Positions 1-8,846 of a DNA stretch of 64,000 bases are shown here, in pieces. How positions within the stretch are numbered: position 1 is the first letter of the stretch; each line of letters opens with the position of its first letter. Source of the DNA: Hansschlegelia beijingensis (GTDB lineage: Bacteria; Pseudomonadota; Alphaproteobacteria; Rhizobiales; Methylopilaceae); contig NZ_JACIDR010000001.1 of NCBI RefSeq assembly GCF_014196425.1, forward strand, positions 868,001 to 932,000, written 5' to 3'. The notes under the pieces are model-generated. The model did no database searches. It was not told where the DNA came from and saw only the letters and a list, made by a program, of their open reading frames with translations. Both the position numbers and the translations under genes were made by a program.

Positions 1-1
1 C

Positions 2-1033
2 GGTCGGGGAGTGAAGCTGACGATCGCGTTGTTCCTGCTCGGCGGCTCGACAGCGGCGATGAGCTTCCTGCCGGGCTACGCCCAGATCGGATTCTTCGCG
101 GCCGGAATGCTCGCCTTCCTCCGGATCTGCCAAGGTCTGGCGCTGGCGGGCGCATGGGACGGCCTCGCCTCGCTGCTGGCGCTGAACGCGCCCCAGAGGC
201 GTCGCGGATGGTACGCGATGATGCCGCAGCTCGGCGCGCCGCTGGGCTTCCTGCTGGCCGCCGGCCTGTTCGCCTTCTTCGTCAGCAATCTCTCGAACGA
301 GGACTTCCTGGACTGGGGCTGGCGCTACCCGTTCTTCGTGGCCTTCGCGATCAACGTCGTGGCGCTGTTCGCCCGACTTCGCCTCGTCGCCACGGACGAG
401 TTCACCGCCCTGCTCGAGCGCCGTGAGCTGAAGCCCACGCCGGTCTGGCAGATGTTCCGCAACGAAGGCGGCAACGTCCTGATCGGCGCCTTTGCGGCGC
501 TGGGCAGCTTTGCGCTGTTCCACCTGGTCACGATCTTCCCGCTGTCCTGGGTCACGCTCTTCACGGGCCGCTCCGCGCGGGAGTTTCTCTTGACCGAGAT
601 GGCCGGCGCGGTGGTCTGCCTGCTCGCGATCATCGCTTCAGGCGTGATCGCTGATCGGATCGGGCGGCGCACGCTGCTCGGGATCTGCGCGGTGCTGATC
701 GGCCTGTTCAGCTTCGCGGCCCCGTTCCTGCTGGCCGGCGGCGCGATTTCGGAGGCGGGCTTCATCGTCCTCGGTTTCGCCCTTCTGGGCCTCTCCCACG
801 GGCAGGCGTCCGGCGCCGTGACGTCGAATTTCTCGACCCAGTACCGCTACACCGGCGCTGCGCTGACCTCGGACATGTCCTGGCTGTTCGGCGCGGCCTT
901 CGCGCCGCTCGTGGCGCTCGGTCTGTCGGCGAAGTTCGGCCTGGCCTTCGTCGGGCTCTATCTGCTGTCCGGCGCCGTCTGCAGCGGCGTCTCGCTGTTG
1001 ATCAACCGGCGCATGCTCGACATCCGGGACTGA
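2..1033 (+). CDS. MFS transporter, metabolite:H+ symporter type (5' end cut off)
   Basis: The reading frame is open to the left edge, so the N-terminal helices lie outside the window. The visible part begins in the cytoplasmic loop after helix 2 (Gly-Arg, as in the GRK loop of this family). It then runs through about ten hydrophobic segments, with a second basic loop (ADRIGRR) in the middle. The layout fits the metabolite:H+ symporter (MHS) branch of the major facilitator superfamily, whose members import organic acids, osmolytes or betaines with protons. The substrate cannot be read from the sequence. The GTG at position 11 is unlikely to be the true start because helices 1-2 would be missing. 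Confidence 0.75.
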   Translation, partial: GRGVKLTIALFLLGGSTAAMSFLPGYAQIGFFAAGMLAFLRICQGLALAGAWDGLASLLALNAPQRRRGWYAMMPQLGAPLGFLLAAGLFAFFVSNLSNEDFLDWGWRYPFFVAFAINVVALFARLRLVATDEFTALLERRELKPTPVWQMFRNEGGNVLIGAFAALGSFALFHLVTIFPLSWVTLFTGRSAREFLLTEMAGAVVCLLAIIASGVIADRIGRRTLLGICAVLIGLFSFAAPFLLAGGAISEAGFIVLGFALLGLSHGQASGAVTSNFSTQYRYTGAALTSDMSWLFGAAFAPLVALGLSAKFGLAFVGLYLLSGAVCSGVSLLINRRMLDIRD

Positions 1034-1090
1034 TCGCGCACGGCGCCAGCGCGGGACCTTCTGCGTCGCTCGGTCGTTGTCAAAGCGAAG

Positions 1091-1110
1091 GCCGCTCCTC
1101 GGGGAGCGGC
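1091..1110. terminator. Perfect hairpin between the MFS and SDR genes
   Basis: GCCGCTCC and GGAGCGGC form a perfect 8-bp stem with a TCGG tetraloop, about 60 bp after the MFS stop and 25 bp before the SDR start. There is no clear T tract, so it may be a weak terminator or a leader hairpin of the SDR transcript. Confidence 0.4.
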
Positions 1111-1135
1111 CGCGTTGTCAGACAAGGAGCACGAC

Positions 1136-2011
1136 GTGGCGATCCAGAACCCGACAGCAGACGCCCCGCAGCCGCCTCAGCCGAAGCAGCAGCAGGACAT
1201 GCCGGGACACACCGGCGACATGCGTCCTCGTCCTGACCACGGCGAGGAAAGCTACCGCGGCTCCGGCCGGCTCAGCGGGATGGCGGCGATCATCACGGGG
1301 GCCGACTCGGGAATCGGCCGCGCCGTCGCGATCGCTTACGCGCGCGAGGGCGCGGACGTTCTGATCTCGTATTACGACGAGCACGAGGACGCTCAGGAAA
1401 CCGCGCGCTGGGTTGAAGAAGCCGGGCGCAAGGCCGTCGTGGTCGCGGGCGACATCAAGCAGGAAGCGCACTGCAAAGAGCTGATCGAGAAGGCGATGGC
1501 CGAGTTCGGTCGGCTCGACATCCTCGTCAACAACGCTGCCCACCAGGCGAGCTTCGAGAAGATAGAGGATATCAGCGCGGAAGAGTGGGACGTCACCTTC
1601 CGGACCAACATCTACAGCCAGTTCTACCTCTGCAAGGCAGCGATCCCGCGCATGAAGCCGGGCTCATCGATCGTCAACACGACCTCGATCAACGCCAAGA
1701 ACCCGAGCCCGCACCTGCTCGCCTACGCGACCACCAAGGGCGCGATCGCGAACTTCACCGCCGGCCTCGCCGGCCTCGTGGCCGAGCAGGGCATCCGCGT
1801 GAACGCGGTGGCGCCGGGGCCGATCTGGACCCCGCTCATCCCCTCCACCATGCCGCCCGAGGCGGTGGAGAGCTTCGGCGAGAACACGCCGCTCGGCCGC
1901 GCGGGGCAGCCCGCCGAACTCGCGCCCGCCTATGTGATGCTCGCCTCCAGGGAAGCGAGCTACATCACCGGCGCCGTCATCCCGGTCACGGGCGGGCGGC
2001 CGATGCTCTAG
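1136..2011 (+). CDS. SDR family oxidoreductase (YghA/YhxD-like, stress type)
   Basis: Classical short-chain dehydrogenase of 291 residues. The first 45 residues are a Pro/Gln-rich tail with a DMPGHTGDMRPRPDHGEESY stretch, typical of the YghA/YhxD group often induced by general stress. The cofactor motif TGADSGIG is at about 54-61, NNAA at 132-135, and the catalytic set is Ser184, Tyr197 and Lys201 (YATTK). I chose the GTG at 1136 because AAGGAG lies six bases upstream; a TTG 21 bp earlier has no such site. The enzyme should use NAD(P)H on a carbonyl or alcohol, but the substrate is unknown. It is probably monocistronic. Confidence 0.8.
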   Translation: MAIQNPTADAPQPPQPKQQQDMPGHTGDMRPRPDHGEESYRGSGRLSGMAAIITGADSGIGRAVAIAYAREGADVLISYYDEHEDAQETARWVEEAGRKAVVVAGDIKQEAHCKELIEKAMAEFGRLDILVNNAAHQASFEKIEDISAEEWDVTFRTNIYSQFYLCKAAIPRMKPGSSIVNTTSINAKNPSPHLLAYATTKGAIANFTAGLAGLVAEQGIRVNAVAPGPIWTPLIPSTMPPEAVESFGENTPLGRAGQPAELAPAYVMLASREASYITGAVIPVTGGRPML

Positions 2012-2015
2012 CGGC

Positions 2016-2315
2016 TCAGGCCTTGTGAAAGAGGCGGCGGAGCTCGTCCTTCGCCGCCTCCAGCGTGGCGCGCTGCCGGTCGCTCAGGTTGGAGCCGGCG
2101 CGGTTGATGTGGAAGGTCAGCATCGACATCGCCGAGCGGTAGGGATCCGATTTCCGCCGCTTGCTCCGCTCGGCCGAGCGCTTCAGCGAGGCTGCGATAT
2201 CGGCGGGATCGTCCTTGGTGAAAACGCCCTCCTCGAGGTCGAGCGCGTCGCTTTCACGGGTGACCTTCGCGGACCACCGATGGTCCTGATCCGCGCCTGC
2301 GTTCGAGCCTGACAT
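2016..2315 (-). CDS. DUF3175 domain protein, function unknown
   Basis: Small basic protein of 99 residues from the ATG at 2315, which has GGAGGAA upstream. The body (RWSAKVT, DLEEGVFTKDDP, AASLKRSAE, AMSMLTFHINRAG, and a Leu/Arg-rich C-terminal helix) matches what I recall of the DUF3175 family, a short widely distributed alphaproteobacterial protein with no known role. Members often sit near stress genes; here the convergent neighbour is a stress-type SDR with only four bases between the stops. No signal peptide or membrane segment is visible. Confidence 0.7.
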   Translation of the reverse strand: MSGSNAGADQDHRWSAKVTRESDALDLEEGVFTKDDPADIAASLKRSAERSKRRKSDPYRSAMSMLTFHINRAGSNLSDRQRATLEAAKDELRRLFHKA

Positions 2316-2497
2316 CGTTCTTCCTCCACATCTGACCCCGGGGCGGTCGCGCACGCTGGTGGAACCCTCAGGCGGCCGTCGTGTTCCGGCCGGCTTCTCC
2401 CGGAGGATGGAGCCGCCGCGCCGCGATTCACGCTGCCCGGTGACGCCTCCAGCCGCCCTTCAGCTTCGATGTGGGATGCAGGCCGCCGTCGAAGGCT

Positions 2498-3556
2498 TCA
2501 CCCCGCCACGAGATCAGAACGTCGATCGGCAGGCCGCCGCGCTGCGGGCGGAGCACCAATGGCGCGGGTATCGTCGGAGCATTGCAGCAGGTAGCTCTCC
2601 GCCAACGCGACGCTGCCCTCGGTGTAGCGAACGCCCATGGCCTGCGCGGTGGGCGTCTCGGCGTGCGACGCGACCCAGGCGGTGAGCAGGATCCGGCGGA
2701 GCAGCAGGAATGTCGGCATCATGGCCCGGTCCTCGGCCGAAATCGGCGCGACCTCGGCGTAGCCGCTGAGCCAGGCGTCCTCGAGCTCCGCTATGAACGG
2801 CTCGTGCTCCATGAAGCTGACGGCCGCAGCGAAGTCGTACAGGAACCAGGAGAAGCCGCAGTCGTCGAAGTCGATGACGCCGAGCCGGTCGCGGTCCACC
2901 AGCAGGTTGGCGAGCCGCAGATCGCCATGGATCAGGCCGAATCTCTCCGGAGTAGCCCCGTAGGCGCTGAGCCGCCGCCTCAGAACGCCCGCCGCGCGAT
3001 CGAGGATGTCGCGGCCCTGGGGGTCGAGCCCGAGTCCATCGCGCCAGTCTCCCCAGAGCGGGCGATCGCCGAGCATGGCGTCGAAATCCCAGGTCTTGCG
3101 GGCGAACCGCGCCGGCGCCCGCCAATTGCGCGCGTGGTGGTGAAGCCGCGCCGTGATCTGGCCGAGCGACCGGAACCACGGGACGAGATGGGCGCCGGGC
3201 TCCGGCTGCTGGCCGCTCATGAACTCGAAAGCCGTGACGTCGCGCCAGCGCCCGCCGTCTTCGAAGCCGCCGAGGAGATCGCCGTTCTTCGCTCGCAGAG
3301 GCGCCGGGGTCTCGGCGACGTCGCTCGCCCGCAACGCTTCGATCCAGGCGAGCTCGGACCGGATCTCGGCGCTGCAATGATAGTCGGGCCGGTGGACGCG
3401 AAGAACGACCCGAGCGCCGCACTCGGTCTCCGCCAGGAAGGTGGCGTTCTCCGAGATCGCCAGCAGCCGGAGCGGGGCGTCGGGGCCAAGCCCCCACTGG
3501 GTCAGCGACCCGCGAAGCCTGCTCTCCAGCCGCGACACGGCGGCCTCGTCATACAT
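2498..3556 (-). CDS. APH/choline-kinase-like phosphotransferase
   Basis: A 352-residue soluble protein with the aminoglycoside phosphotransferase fold. The catalytic loop HGDLRLANLL begins at His210 with Asp212 as catalytic base, and the metal-binding DFDD follows at 229-232. The N-terminal lobe has the expected VVLRVHRP lysine/arginine strand. The overall pattern (ENATF, LRVHRPDYH, FGLIHGDLRLANLL) resembles the SrkA/YihE and homoserine-kinase-like branch, which phosphorylates small alcohols or proteins in stress survival. The substrate cannot be assigned. It stands alone, with 273 bp of gene-free sequence before the divergent agmatinase gene. Confidence 0.7.
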   Translation of the reverse strand: MYDEAAVSRLESRLRGSLTQWGLGPDAPLRLLAISENATFLAETECGARVVLRVHRPDYHCSAEIRSELAWIEALRASDVAETPAPLRAKNGDLLGGFEDGGRWRDVTAFEFMSGQQPEPGAHLVPWFRSLGQITARLHHHARNWRAPARFARKTWDFDAMLGDRPLWGDWRDGLGLDPQGRDILDRAAGVLRRRLSAYGATPERFGLIHGDLRLANLLVDRDRLGVIDFDDCGFSWFLYDFAAAVSFMEHEPFIAELEDAWLSGYAEVAPISAEDRAMMPTFLLLRRILLTAWVASHAETPTAQAMGVRYTEGSVALAESYLLQCSDDTRAIGAPPAARRPADRRSDLVAG

Positions 3557-3829
3557 GGCGGAACCTGCGCCCTGGCCTTTGATGGGCGAGATCGCGGATC
3601 GTCGGTCGCCGGGATGATCTTGAAAGCTTCATGCGTCAGGACATGCGAGCGGGGGAGGGAGGCGAACGATAGCATGCCGCCCTCCGGGGTTCGCCGTTGG
3701 GGCGTCGGCCATGCAGCCGATCGGGCTGAACGTGGCCACGGGCCGCTATCGTCATCAGGAGCGGGCGCTGCTAATCAGCTTGGGAGGCGCGTTCCCGGCG
3801 CGGTCGCGTCGACGTCATCCGCGAGAGCC

Positions 3830-4813
3830 ATGGCCAAAGACCCGCTTTTTCCTCGTCCCGTCGACGACGCGCTCGACGCCTCCCGCCGCTACGGCGAGTC
3901 GATCGAGTCGAACTACGCCGGCGCCGTCTCCTTCCTGCGCCGGCCTTATGCGCGCTCCGCCGAGGGGTTCGACGTCGCCGTGTGGGGCGTGCCCCTCGAC
4001 ACCTCAGTCTCCAACCGGCCCGGGACGCGCTTCGGGCCACGCGCCATCCGCGAGGTGTCGACGATTAACGTCGGAGACCCCACCTATCCGTTCCAGTTCG
4101 ACATCTTCAGCGAGCTCGCGGTGGCCGACACGGGCGACTGCTCGCTGGATTACGGCCGGGTCGATCAGATGCCGGCCGCCATCGAGGCGCAGGCGGCGGC
4201 GCGCCTTGCGACCGGAGCGCATCTCGTCACCCTCGGCGGGGATCACTTCCTCACCTACCCGGTGCTGAAGGCGCTGGTCGCCCGCATCGGGCGCCCCGTG
4301 GCGCTGGTGCAGTTCGACGCCCATCAGGACACCTGGGACGACGACGGCAGCCGGATCGATCACGGCACGATGATCACCCGCGCGGTCCGGGAAGGGCTGA
4401 TCGTTCCGGAGCGCTCCATCCAGATCGGCATCCGCACGAACGCGCCGCAGGATTGCGGCCTGTCCATCGTTGACGGCCTTCTGGCGCAGGAACTCGGTCC
4501 GCTGGCGACCGCGAGCCGCATCCTCGGCCATGTCGAGGACACGCCCGTCTACGTGACCTTCGACATCGACTGCCTCGATCCGGCGTTCGCGCCCGGAACC
4601 GGGACGCCGGTGTGCGGCGGGATCTCCTCCAGCTTCGCGATCTCCTGCCTCAGGCGGCTTGGCGCCCTCGACCTCAAGGGCTTCGATGTCGTCGAGGTCT
4701 CGCCCCCATACGACCACGCCGGGATCACGGCGCTCGCCGGCTGCACCATGGCGCAGATGTATCTCGGCCTGCTCGCGGAGCGGAAGCGGATGGGCAAGCA
4801 GATCGCGCCCTGA
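3830..4813 (+). CDS. speB: Agmatinase (ureohydrolase family)
   Basis: A 327-residue member of the arginase/agmatinase family, which hydrolyses a guanidino compound to an amine and urea using two Mn2+ ions. The metal ligands are all present: His139 in GGDH, Asp163/His165/Asp167 in DAHQD, and Asp245/Asp247 in DIDCLDPAFAPGTGTP. The ATG at 3830 (MAKDPLF) gives a normal family length; the frame stays open far upstream, but that part has no family similarity. A lipoprotein gene follows after 14 bp and may be co-transcribed. Related enzymes act on guanidinobutyrate or proclavaminate, so the exact substrate is inferred from the family. Confidence 0.85.
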   Translation: MAKDPLFPRPVDDALDASRRYGESIESNYAGAVSFLRRPYARSAEGFDVAVWGVPLDTSVSNRPGTRFGPRAIREVSTINVGDPTYPFQFDIFSELAVADTGDCSLDYGRVDQMPAAIEAQAAARLATGAHLVTLGGDHFLTYPVLKALVARIGRPVALVQFDAHQDTWDDDGSRIDHGTMITRAVREGLIVPERSIQIGIRTNAPQDCGLSIVDGLLAQELGPLATASRILGHVEDTPVYVTFDIDCLDPAFAPGTGTPVCGGISSSFAISCLRRLGALDLKGFDVVEVSPPYDHAGITALAGCTMAQMYLGLLAERKRMGKQIAP

Positions 4814-4827
4814 GGAGAGGAAGGCCC

Positions 4828-5181
4828 ATGCGCCAGATCCGTCTCATGACCGCCGCCGCCCTCGCCATCGCGGTCTCCGGCTGCGCGGGAGAGAAGCTCT
4901 GGATGAAGCGCGGGGCAGGGCCGGGGGAGGCCAACGCCGACGAGATGTCGTGCGCCGAGGAATCCGAAAGCCGCGCCAGCATCGTCATCGGGGACGGTCT
5001 GGGCCCCGGCTTCGGGCCGGCGACAGACCGCTTCAGCCAGCGTTTCGCCTGCCTGAGGTCGCGCGGCTACCGACTGGTGACGATCACCCCCGAGGAGAGC
5101 GCGCGGCTGGAGAGCCTTGGCGGGATCGAGCGCGAGGCCTACTGGAGCGAGCTGCAGCGCAAATACGGCGTCGCGCCCTGA
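4828..5181 (+). CDS. Small predicted lipoprotein
   Basis: A 117-residue protein with a lipoprotein signal: basic start (MRQIRLM), hydrophobic core and lipobox VSGC with the acylated Cys at 19. The mature part is hydrophilic and contains two further Cys. It ends in a YWSELQRKYGV helix. I do not recognise the family. Good ribosome-binding sequence (GAGGAGAGGAAG) lies just before the ATG, immediately after the agmatinase stop, so the two are probably one transcript. Confidence 0.65.
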   Translation: MRQIRLMTAAALAIAVSGCAGEKLWMKRGAGPGEANADEMSCAEESESRASIVIGDGLGPGFGPATDRFSQRFACLRSRGYRLVTITPEESARLESLGGIEREAYWSELQRKYGVAP

Positions 5182-5186
5182 CGCGG

Positions 5187-5636
5187 TCAGGCGTTTTCCG
5201 CATCGGCCGTCAGGGCGTCACGCAGCGCGCGAACGTCCTGGTTGAGGCGCTTGAGCTCGGGGATCTTCATTCCGGAGCGCGCGAGCAGGGTCATCGGCAC
5301 GCAGGCCGCGCGCTCCTGAAGGGCCCGTCCGGCGTCGGTCAACTCGACCAGCACCTGCCGTTCGTCTTCCGCGCTGCGACGGCGCGCCACGAGCCCCGCG
5401 CTTTCCAGCCTCTTGAGCAGCGGCGTGAGCGTGCTCGACTCCAGCATCAGCCGTTCCGCGATGTCCTTCACGGCCAGCCGGTCCTGCTCCCACAGGGCGA
5501 GCATGGTGAGATACTGCGGGTAGGTGAGGCCAAGCTGGTCGAGCGCCGGTTTGTAGGCGCGATTGATCGCCAGGGCCGCCGAATAGACGGCGTAGCAGAG
5601 CTGGTCCTGCAGTTTGAGGCTCGGTGAGTGGGGCAC
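5187..5636 (-). CDS. ohrR: OhrR, MarR-family organic peroxide sensor-repressor
   Basis: A 149-residue MarR-type winged-helix protein. The reactive Cys expected for OhrR is Cys14 in LQDQLCYAVYSA, and a second Cys at 112 makes it a two-Cys type in which an intersubunit disulfide can form on oxidation. The recognition helix region is LESSTLTPLLKRLESAGLV and the wing is RRSAEDERQV. It is divergent from ohr with two palindromes in between, the standard arrangement: the reduced protein represses both genes and organic hydroperoxides release it. Confidence 0.9.
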   Translation of the reverse strand: MPHSPSLKLQDQLCYAVYSAALAINRAYKPALDQLGLTYPQYLTMLALWEQDRLAVKDIAERLMLESSTLTPLLKRLESAGLVARRRSAEDERQVLVELTDAGRALQERAACVPMTLLARSGMKIPELKRLNQDVRALRDALTADAENA

Positions 5637-5670
5637 TTTCAGTCTCCGGGGGCGGCCCCAAGATAATGCA

Positions 5671-5680
5671 TATCGCGATA
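5671..5680. promoter_or_regulatory. Candidate OhrR operator 1
   Basis: TATCGCGATA, a perfect 10-bp palindrome 35 bp upstream of the ohrR start. The same core recurs at 5723-5734. Two identical cores in a 153-bp divergent region between a MarR-type repressor and its classical target are strong circumstantial evidence for operators. Confidence 0.7.
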
Positions 5681-5705
5681 ATAATCTGCATGGCCGCCAT
5701 GCGCC

Positions 5706-5735
5706 GTGACAGGTTGAGAAAGTTATCGCGATAAT
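5706..5735 (+). promoter_or_regulatory. ohr: Candidate ohr promoter
   Basis: GTGACA (5706-5711) and GATAAT (5730-5735) are spaced 18 bp and resemble sigma-70 boxes. The -10 box overlaps the palindrome TTATCGCGATAA, so bound OhrR would block polymerase. This is inference from position and motif. Confidence 0.45.
5723..5734. promoter_or_regulatory. Candidate OhrR operator 2
   Basis: TTATCGCGATAA, a perfect 12-bp palindrome sharing the TATCGCGATA core with operator 1. It lies 55 bp before ohr. Confidence 0.7.
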
Positions 5736-5789
5736 GAAATAGTCGACATCGAAGCGGGCGGCGGAGCCGCTCCATCAAAGGAGGCTGAC

Positions 5790-6212
5790 ATGAAGGCGCT
5801 TTATCAGACCGAGGCCATCGCCACCGGCGGCCGGACGGGCACCGCCGCAACCACGGACGGCAACCTCAAGGTCGATCTCGTCACCGCCAAGGAACTCGGC
5901 GGGCCCGGCGGCGCGGGCACCAATCCCGAACAGCTTTTCGCGGCCGGCTACTCGGCCTGCTTCCTCGGCGCGCTGAAATTCGTGGCGTCCAAGGAGAAGG
6001 TGAAGATCCCGGACGACACGACGGTCGCCGCCAAGGTCGGCATCGGGCCGCGCGATGACGGGCAGGGGTTCGGCCTCACCCTCGCGATCAAGGTCACGAT
6101 CCCGGGCCTCGATCGCGCCCAGGCCGAGGAACTCGCCGCCAAGGCGCACGTGGTCTGCCCCTACTCGAACCTCGCCAAGGTCGGCGCGGACGTCGACGTT
6201 TCGGTGGCGTGA
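5790..6212 (+). CDS. ohr: Ohr, organic hydroperoxide reductase
   Basis: A 140-residue OsmC/Ohr-family peroxidase that reduces organic hydroperoxides, with lipoyl proteins as electron source in characterised members. Catalytic Cys57 (YSACF) and Cys123 (HVVCPYS) are present, with Arg15 and Glu47 at the expected active-site positions. The start is well supported by AAAGGAGG seven bases upstream of the ATG. It is regulated by the divergent ohrR. A strong hairpin follows. Confidence 0.93.
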   Translation: MKALYQTEAIATGGRTGTAATTDGNLKVDLVTAKELGGPGGAGTNPEQLFAAGYSACFLGALKFVASKEKVKIPDDTTVAAKVGIGPRDDGQGFGLTLAIKVTIPGLDRAQAEELAAKAHVVCPYSNLAKVGADVDVSVA

Positions 6213-6220
6213 GGCCTGCA

Positions 6221-6251
6221 GCGTCCGGCCCGCGTCAGGCGGGCTGGACGC
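6221..6251. terminator. Strong hairpin between the convergent ohr and nadC genes
   Basis: GCGTCCGGCCCGC pairs with GCGGGCTGGACGC (13 bp, one G-T pair) around a 5-nt loop. It sits 8 bp after the ohr stop and 19 bp from the nadC stop, so it can serve both directions. There is no clear T tract. Confidence 0.6.
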
Positions 6252-6269
6252 GCGTTACTCGAGACGGGC

Positions 6270-7127
6270 TCAGGCGACCGCGACGTCGAGGCCGAGGTCG
6301 AGCGTCGGCGCGGAATGGGTGATGCGCCCGACCGAGATCAGGTCCACACCCGACTCGGCGATCGCCACGACCGTGTCGAGCGACACGTTGCCGGACGCCT
6401 CGGCCAGCATCCGGCCGTCGATCCTCTCGACAGCCTCCCGGAGAACCGCCGGCGACATGTTGTCGAGCAGCACCACGTCCGCGCCCTCGGCGATGACCCG
6501 GTCAAGCTGCTCCAACGTGTCGACCTCGATCTCGATCTTCAGGAGATGGCCGGCCGAGGACTTTGCGCCGCGCAGCGCAGCCTCGACGCCTCCGGCGACG
6601 GCGATGTGGTTGTCCTTGATCAGGATCGCGTCGTCGAGCCCGAACCTGTGGTTCGAGCCGCCGCCGCAGCGCACCGCGTATTTCTCGAAGATCCGCAGTC
6701 CGGGCGTGGTTTTCCGCGTGCAGCAGATCCGCGCCCTGGTGTGGGCGATGAGGTCGCCGTAGCGGGCGGTCTCGGTCGCGACCCCCGACAGATGGCCGAG
6801 GAAGTTGAGCGCGGTGCGTTCGGCCGAGAGCACGGCTCGCGCCGGCCCCTCAATGCGCGCGATCACCTCGCCGGCCGTGAGGCGGGCCCCATCCTCGACC
6901 TCGGCCTTGAACGAGATCGCGGGATCGAGCGAGCGGAACGCGGCCTCGGCGAGCTGCAGGCCGGCGAGGCGCCCGGTCTGGCGGGCGGCGATCACCACTC
7001 GCGCGACGGCGCTCGCCGGAATGGTCGCGGCGCTGGTGATGTCGCCGGCGCGGCCGAGGTCCTCCGCGAGGGCGGCCTCGACCGCGCGACGAACCGCGAT
7101 CGGATCGAGCGGCGCGGGCGCAGTCAC
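6270..7127 (-). CDS. nadC: Nicotinate-nucleotide pyrophosphorylase (carboxylating)
   Basis: The 285-residue quinolinate phosphoribosyltransferase converts quinolinate and PRPP to nicotinate mononucleotide, CO2 and PPi, the third step of de novo NAD synthesis. Family signatures include [21 protein letters not shown], with the conserved Arg/Lys/His residues, and [11 protein letters not shown] and VVLLDNMSP for the substrate phosphate. The GTG start overlaps the nadB stop by 4 bp, showing translational coupling. It is the last gene of the nadA-nadB-nadC operon. Confidence 0.93.
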   Translation of the reverse strand: MTAPAPLDPIAVRRAVEAALAEDLGRAGDITSAATIPASAVARVVIAARQTGRLAGLQLAEAAFRSLDPAISFKAEVEDGARLTAGEVIARIEGPARAVLSAERTALNFLGHLSGVATETARYGDLIAHTRARICCTRKTTPGLRIFEKYAVRCGGGSNHRFGLDDAILIKDNHIAVAGGVEAALRGAKSSAGHLLKIEIEVDTLEQLDRVIAEGADVVLLDNMSPAVLREAVERIDGRMLAEASGNVSLDTVVAIAESGVDLISVGRITHSAPTLDLGLDVAVA

Positions 7128-8740
7128 GAAGCGGCCATCCGGGGTTCCGCCGCCGGGGGAAGCCCCGCGAGAGCATCTGCGAGCGTGAGCGTTGAGCGGC
7201 GCGCCAGCGCCTCGACCGGCGCATCATGATCGGACCGGAAGTGCGCGCCGCGGCTTTCCTTTCGCCGCTCGGCGGCCACCGCGACCAGAAGCGCGGACGT
7301 CGCCATGTTCCGCAAGTCTGCGCTCTCGGCCTTCCGCCTGATGTCGTCAAACGCCGTGATCGCCGCCGCCAGACGTCCGCCGTCGCGCACGACGCCGACC
7401 GCGTCGGTCATCCACCGCCGCAGCGTGGCCACAGCGGCGTCGTCAGCCTTGACGCATCCCAGAGCCCGCGTGGTCGGCGGTCGGGACGAAACCGGCGCGC
7501 TAGGAACGACGCCAAGGATGTCCTCCGCGATCCGGGACGCGAACACGACGGCCTCGAGCAGCGAGTTGGACGCCAGGCGGTTCGCTCCATGCGCGCCCGT
7601 CGAAGCCGCCTCGCCGCAGGCCCAGAGGCCGTCGACCGAGGCGCGCCCGTTCGCGTCCACGAAAACACCGCCCATGTGGTAGTGCGCCGCCGGGGCGACC
7701 GGAATCGGCTCCGACGCGGGATCCAGGCCGGCGGATCGGCAGGCCTCATACACGGTGGGGAAGCGGCCGGCGAAGGCCGAGCCCACGCCCTCCCGCGCAT
7801 CAAGAAAGGCGCCGCCCGAGCGCGCCGCCTCATAGACCGCACGCGCGACGATGTCGCGCGGCGCGAGGTCGAGATCGGGATGGACGCCCTCCATGATCCG
7901 GCGTCCCGCGCGATCGATCAGGATCGCGCCTTCGCCGCGCAGCGCTTCGGTGGCGAGCGGCGCCGGATCGCGCCCGATGGCGATCGCCGTCGGGTGGAAC
8001 TGAACGAATTCGAGGTCCGCCAGCAGGGCGCCGGCGCGCGCCGCCATGGCGAGCCCGCCGCCGCGCGCCTCCACAGGGTTGGTCGTGACGGCGTAGAGAT
8101 GCCCGACGCCCCCCGAGGCGAGAACGACCGCCCGCGCGGAGAGATGGAGCGGCTTTGCGGCATGGTCGCCCAGCGGGCGCGCGGAGACGCCCGTCACGAA
8201 CCTCCCCTCCATGACGAGGTCTTCGGCGACGAAGCCCTCCAGCACGCGGATCGAGGGAGTGTTGCGCACCGCCGTCACGAGCGCAGCCATGATCGCCTTG
8301 CCGGCGAGGTCGCCATTGACCCGCACGATCCGGCGCTGGCTATGCGCGGCTTCGCGCGACAGCAGCAGCTTGCCCTCGAGGTCGCGGTCGAACGGGACGC
8401 CGTAAGCGAGCAGGTCTGCGATGCGCGCCGGCGCCTCGCGGGTCATCAGCGCCGCGACCGCGTCATCCACGATGCCGGCGCCGGCCGCGATCGTGTCGGC
8501 TGCGTGGGCTTCCGCGCTGTCCCCGAGACCCACCGCGGCCGCGATCCCGCCTTGCGCCCAGGCGGACGACGCGCCCGCGCCGAGCGGGGCGGCGGCGATC
8601 ACCGTCACCGGTCGCGGCGCGAGCTTCAGCGCGCAGAACAGCCCGGCCAGCCCTCCGCCGACGATGACGACGTCGTCGACGCCGCGCCAGGAGAGAGGGG
8701 CGAGATCGTCCGGATCTACGAGGTCGGGGGCGTCAGTCAT
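7124..8740 (-). CDS. nadB: L-aspartate oxidase
   Basis: The 538-residue flavoenzyme oxidises L-aspartate to iminoaspartate for NAD synthesis. The FAD dinucleotide motif [12 protein letters not shown] is near the N-terminus, followed by the [12 protein letters not shown] segment, the family active-site block EFVQFHPT and the C-terminal [21 protein letters not shown] type region (here [19 protein letters not shown]). I prefer the ATG at 8740 over the in-frame GTG three codons earlier. It lies 106 bp after nadA and overlaps nadC. Confidence 0.92.
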   Translation of the reverse strand: MTDAPDLVDPDDLAPLSWRGVDDVVIVGGGLAGLFCALKLAPRPVTVIAAAPLGAGASSAWAQGGIAAAVGLGDSAEAHAADTIAAGAGIVDDAVAALMTREAPARIADLLAYGVPFDRDLEGKLLLSREAAHSQRRIVRVNGDLAGKAIMAALVTAVRNTPSIRVLEGFVAEDLVMEGRFVTGVSARPLGDHAAKPLHLSARAVVLASGGVGHLYAVTTNPVEARGGGLAMAARAGALLADLEFVQFHPTAIAIGRDPAPLATEALRGEGAILIDRAGRRIMEGVHPDLDLAPRDIVARAVYEAARSGGAFLDAREGVGSAFAGRFPTVYEACRSAGLDPASEPIPVAPAAHYHMGGVFVDANGRASVDGLWACGEAASTGAHGANRLASNSLLEAVVFASRIAEDILGVVPSAPVSSRPPTTRALGCVKADDAAVATLRRWMTDAVGVVRDGGRLAAAITAFDDIRRKAESADLRNMATSALLVAVAAERRKESRGAHFRSDHDAPVEALARRSTLTLADALAGLPPAAEPRMAAS

Positions 8741-8846
8741 GGGTTTCACCCGTCACCCCGTGGGCCGCGGCCCAATCCGGGATCGTCGCGAGATGAAGCG
8801 CCGCGGGCTCAGCCCCGGCTCTCGTGGGGCTTGAGACGCTGGTCGC

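Noticed and set aside
2471..3829. Upstream extension of the agmatinase frame
   Set aside because: The frame is open but antisense to the phosphotransferase gene and lacks family similarity. Agmatinase begins at MAKDPLF.
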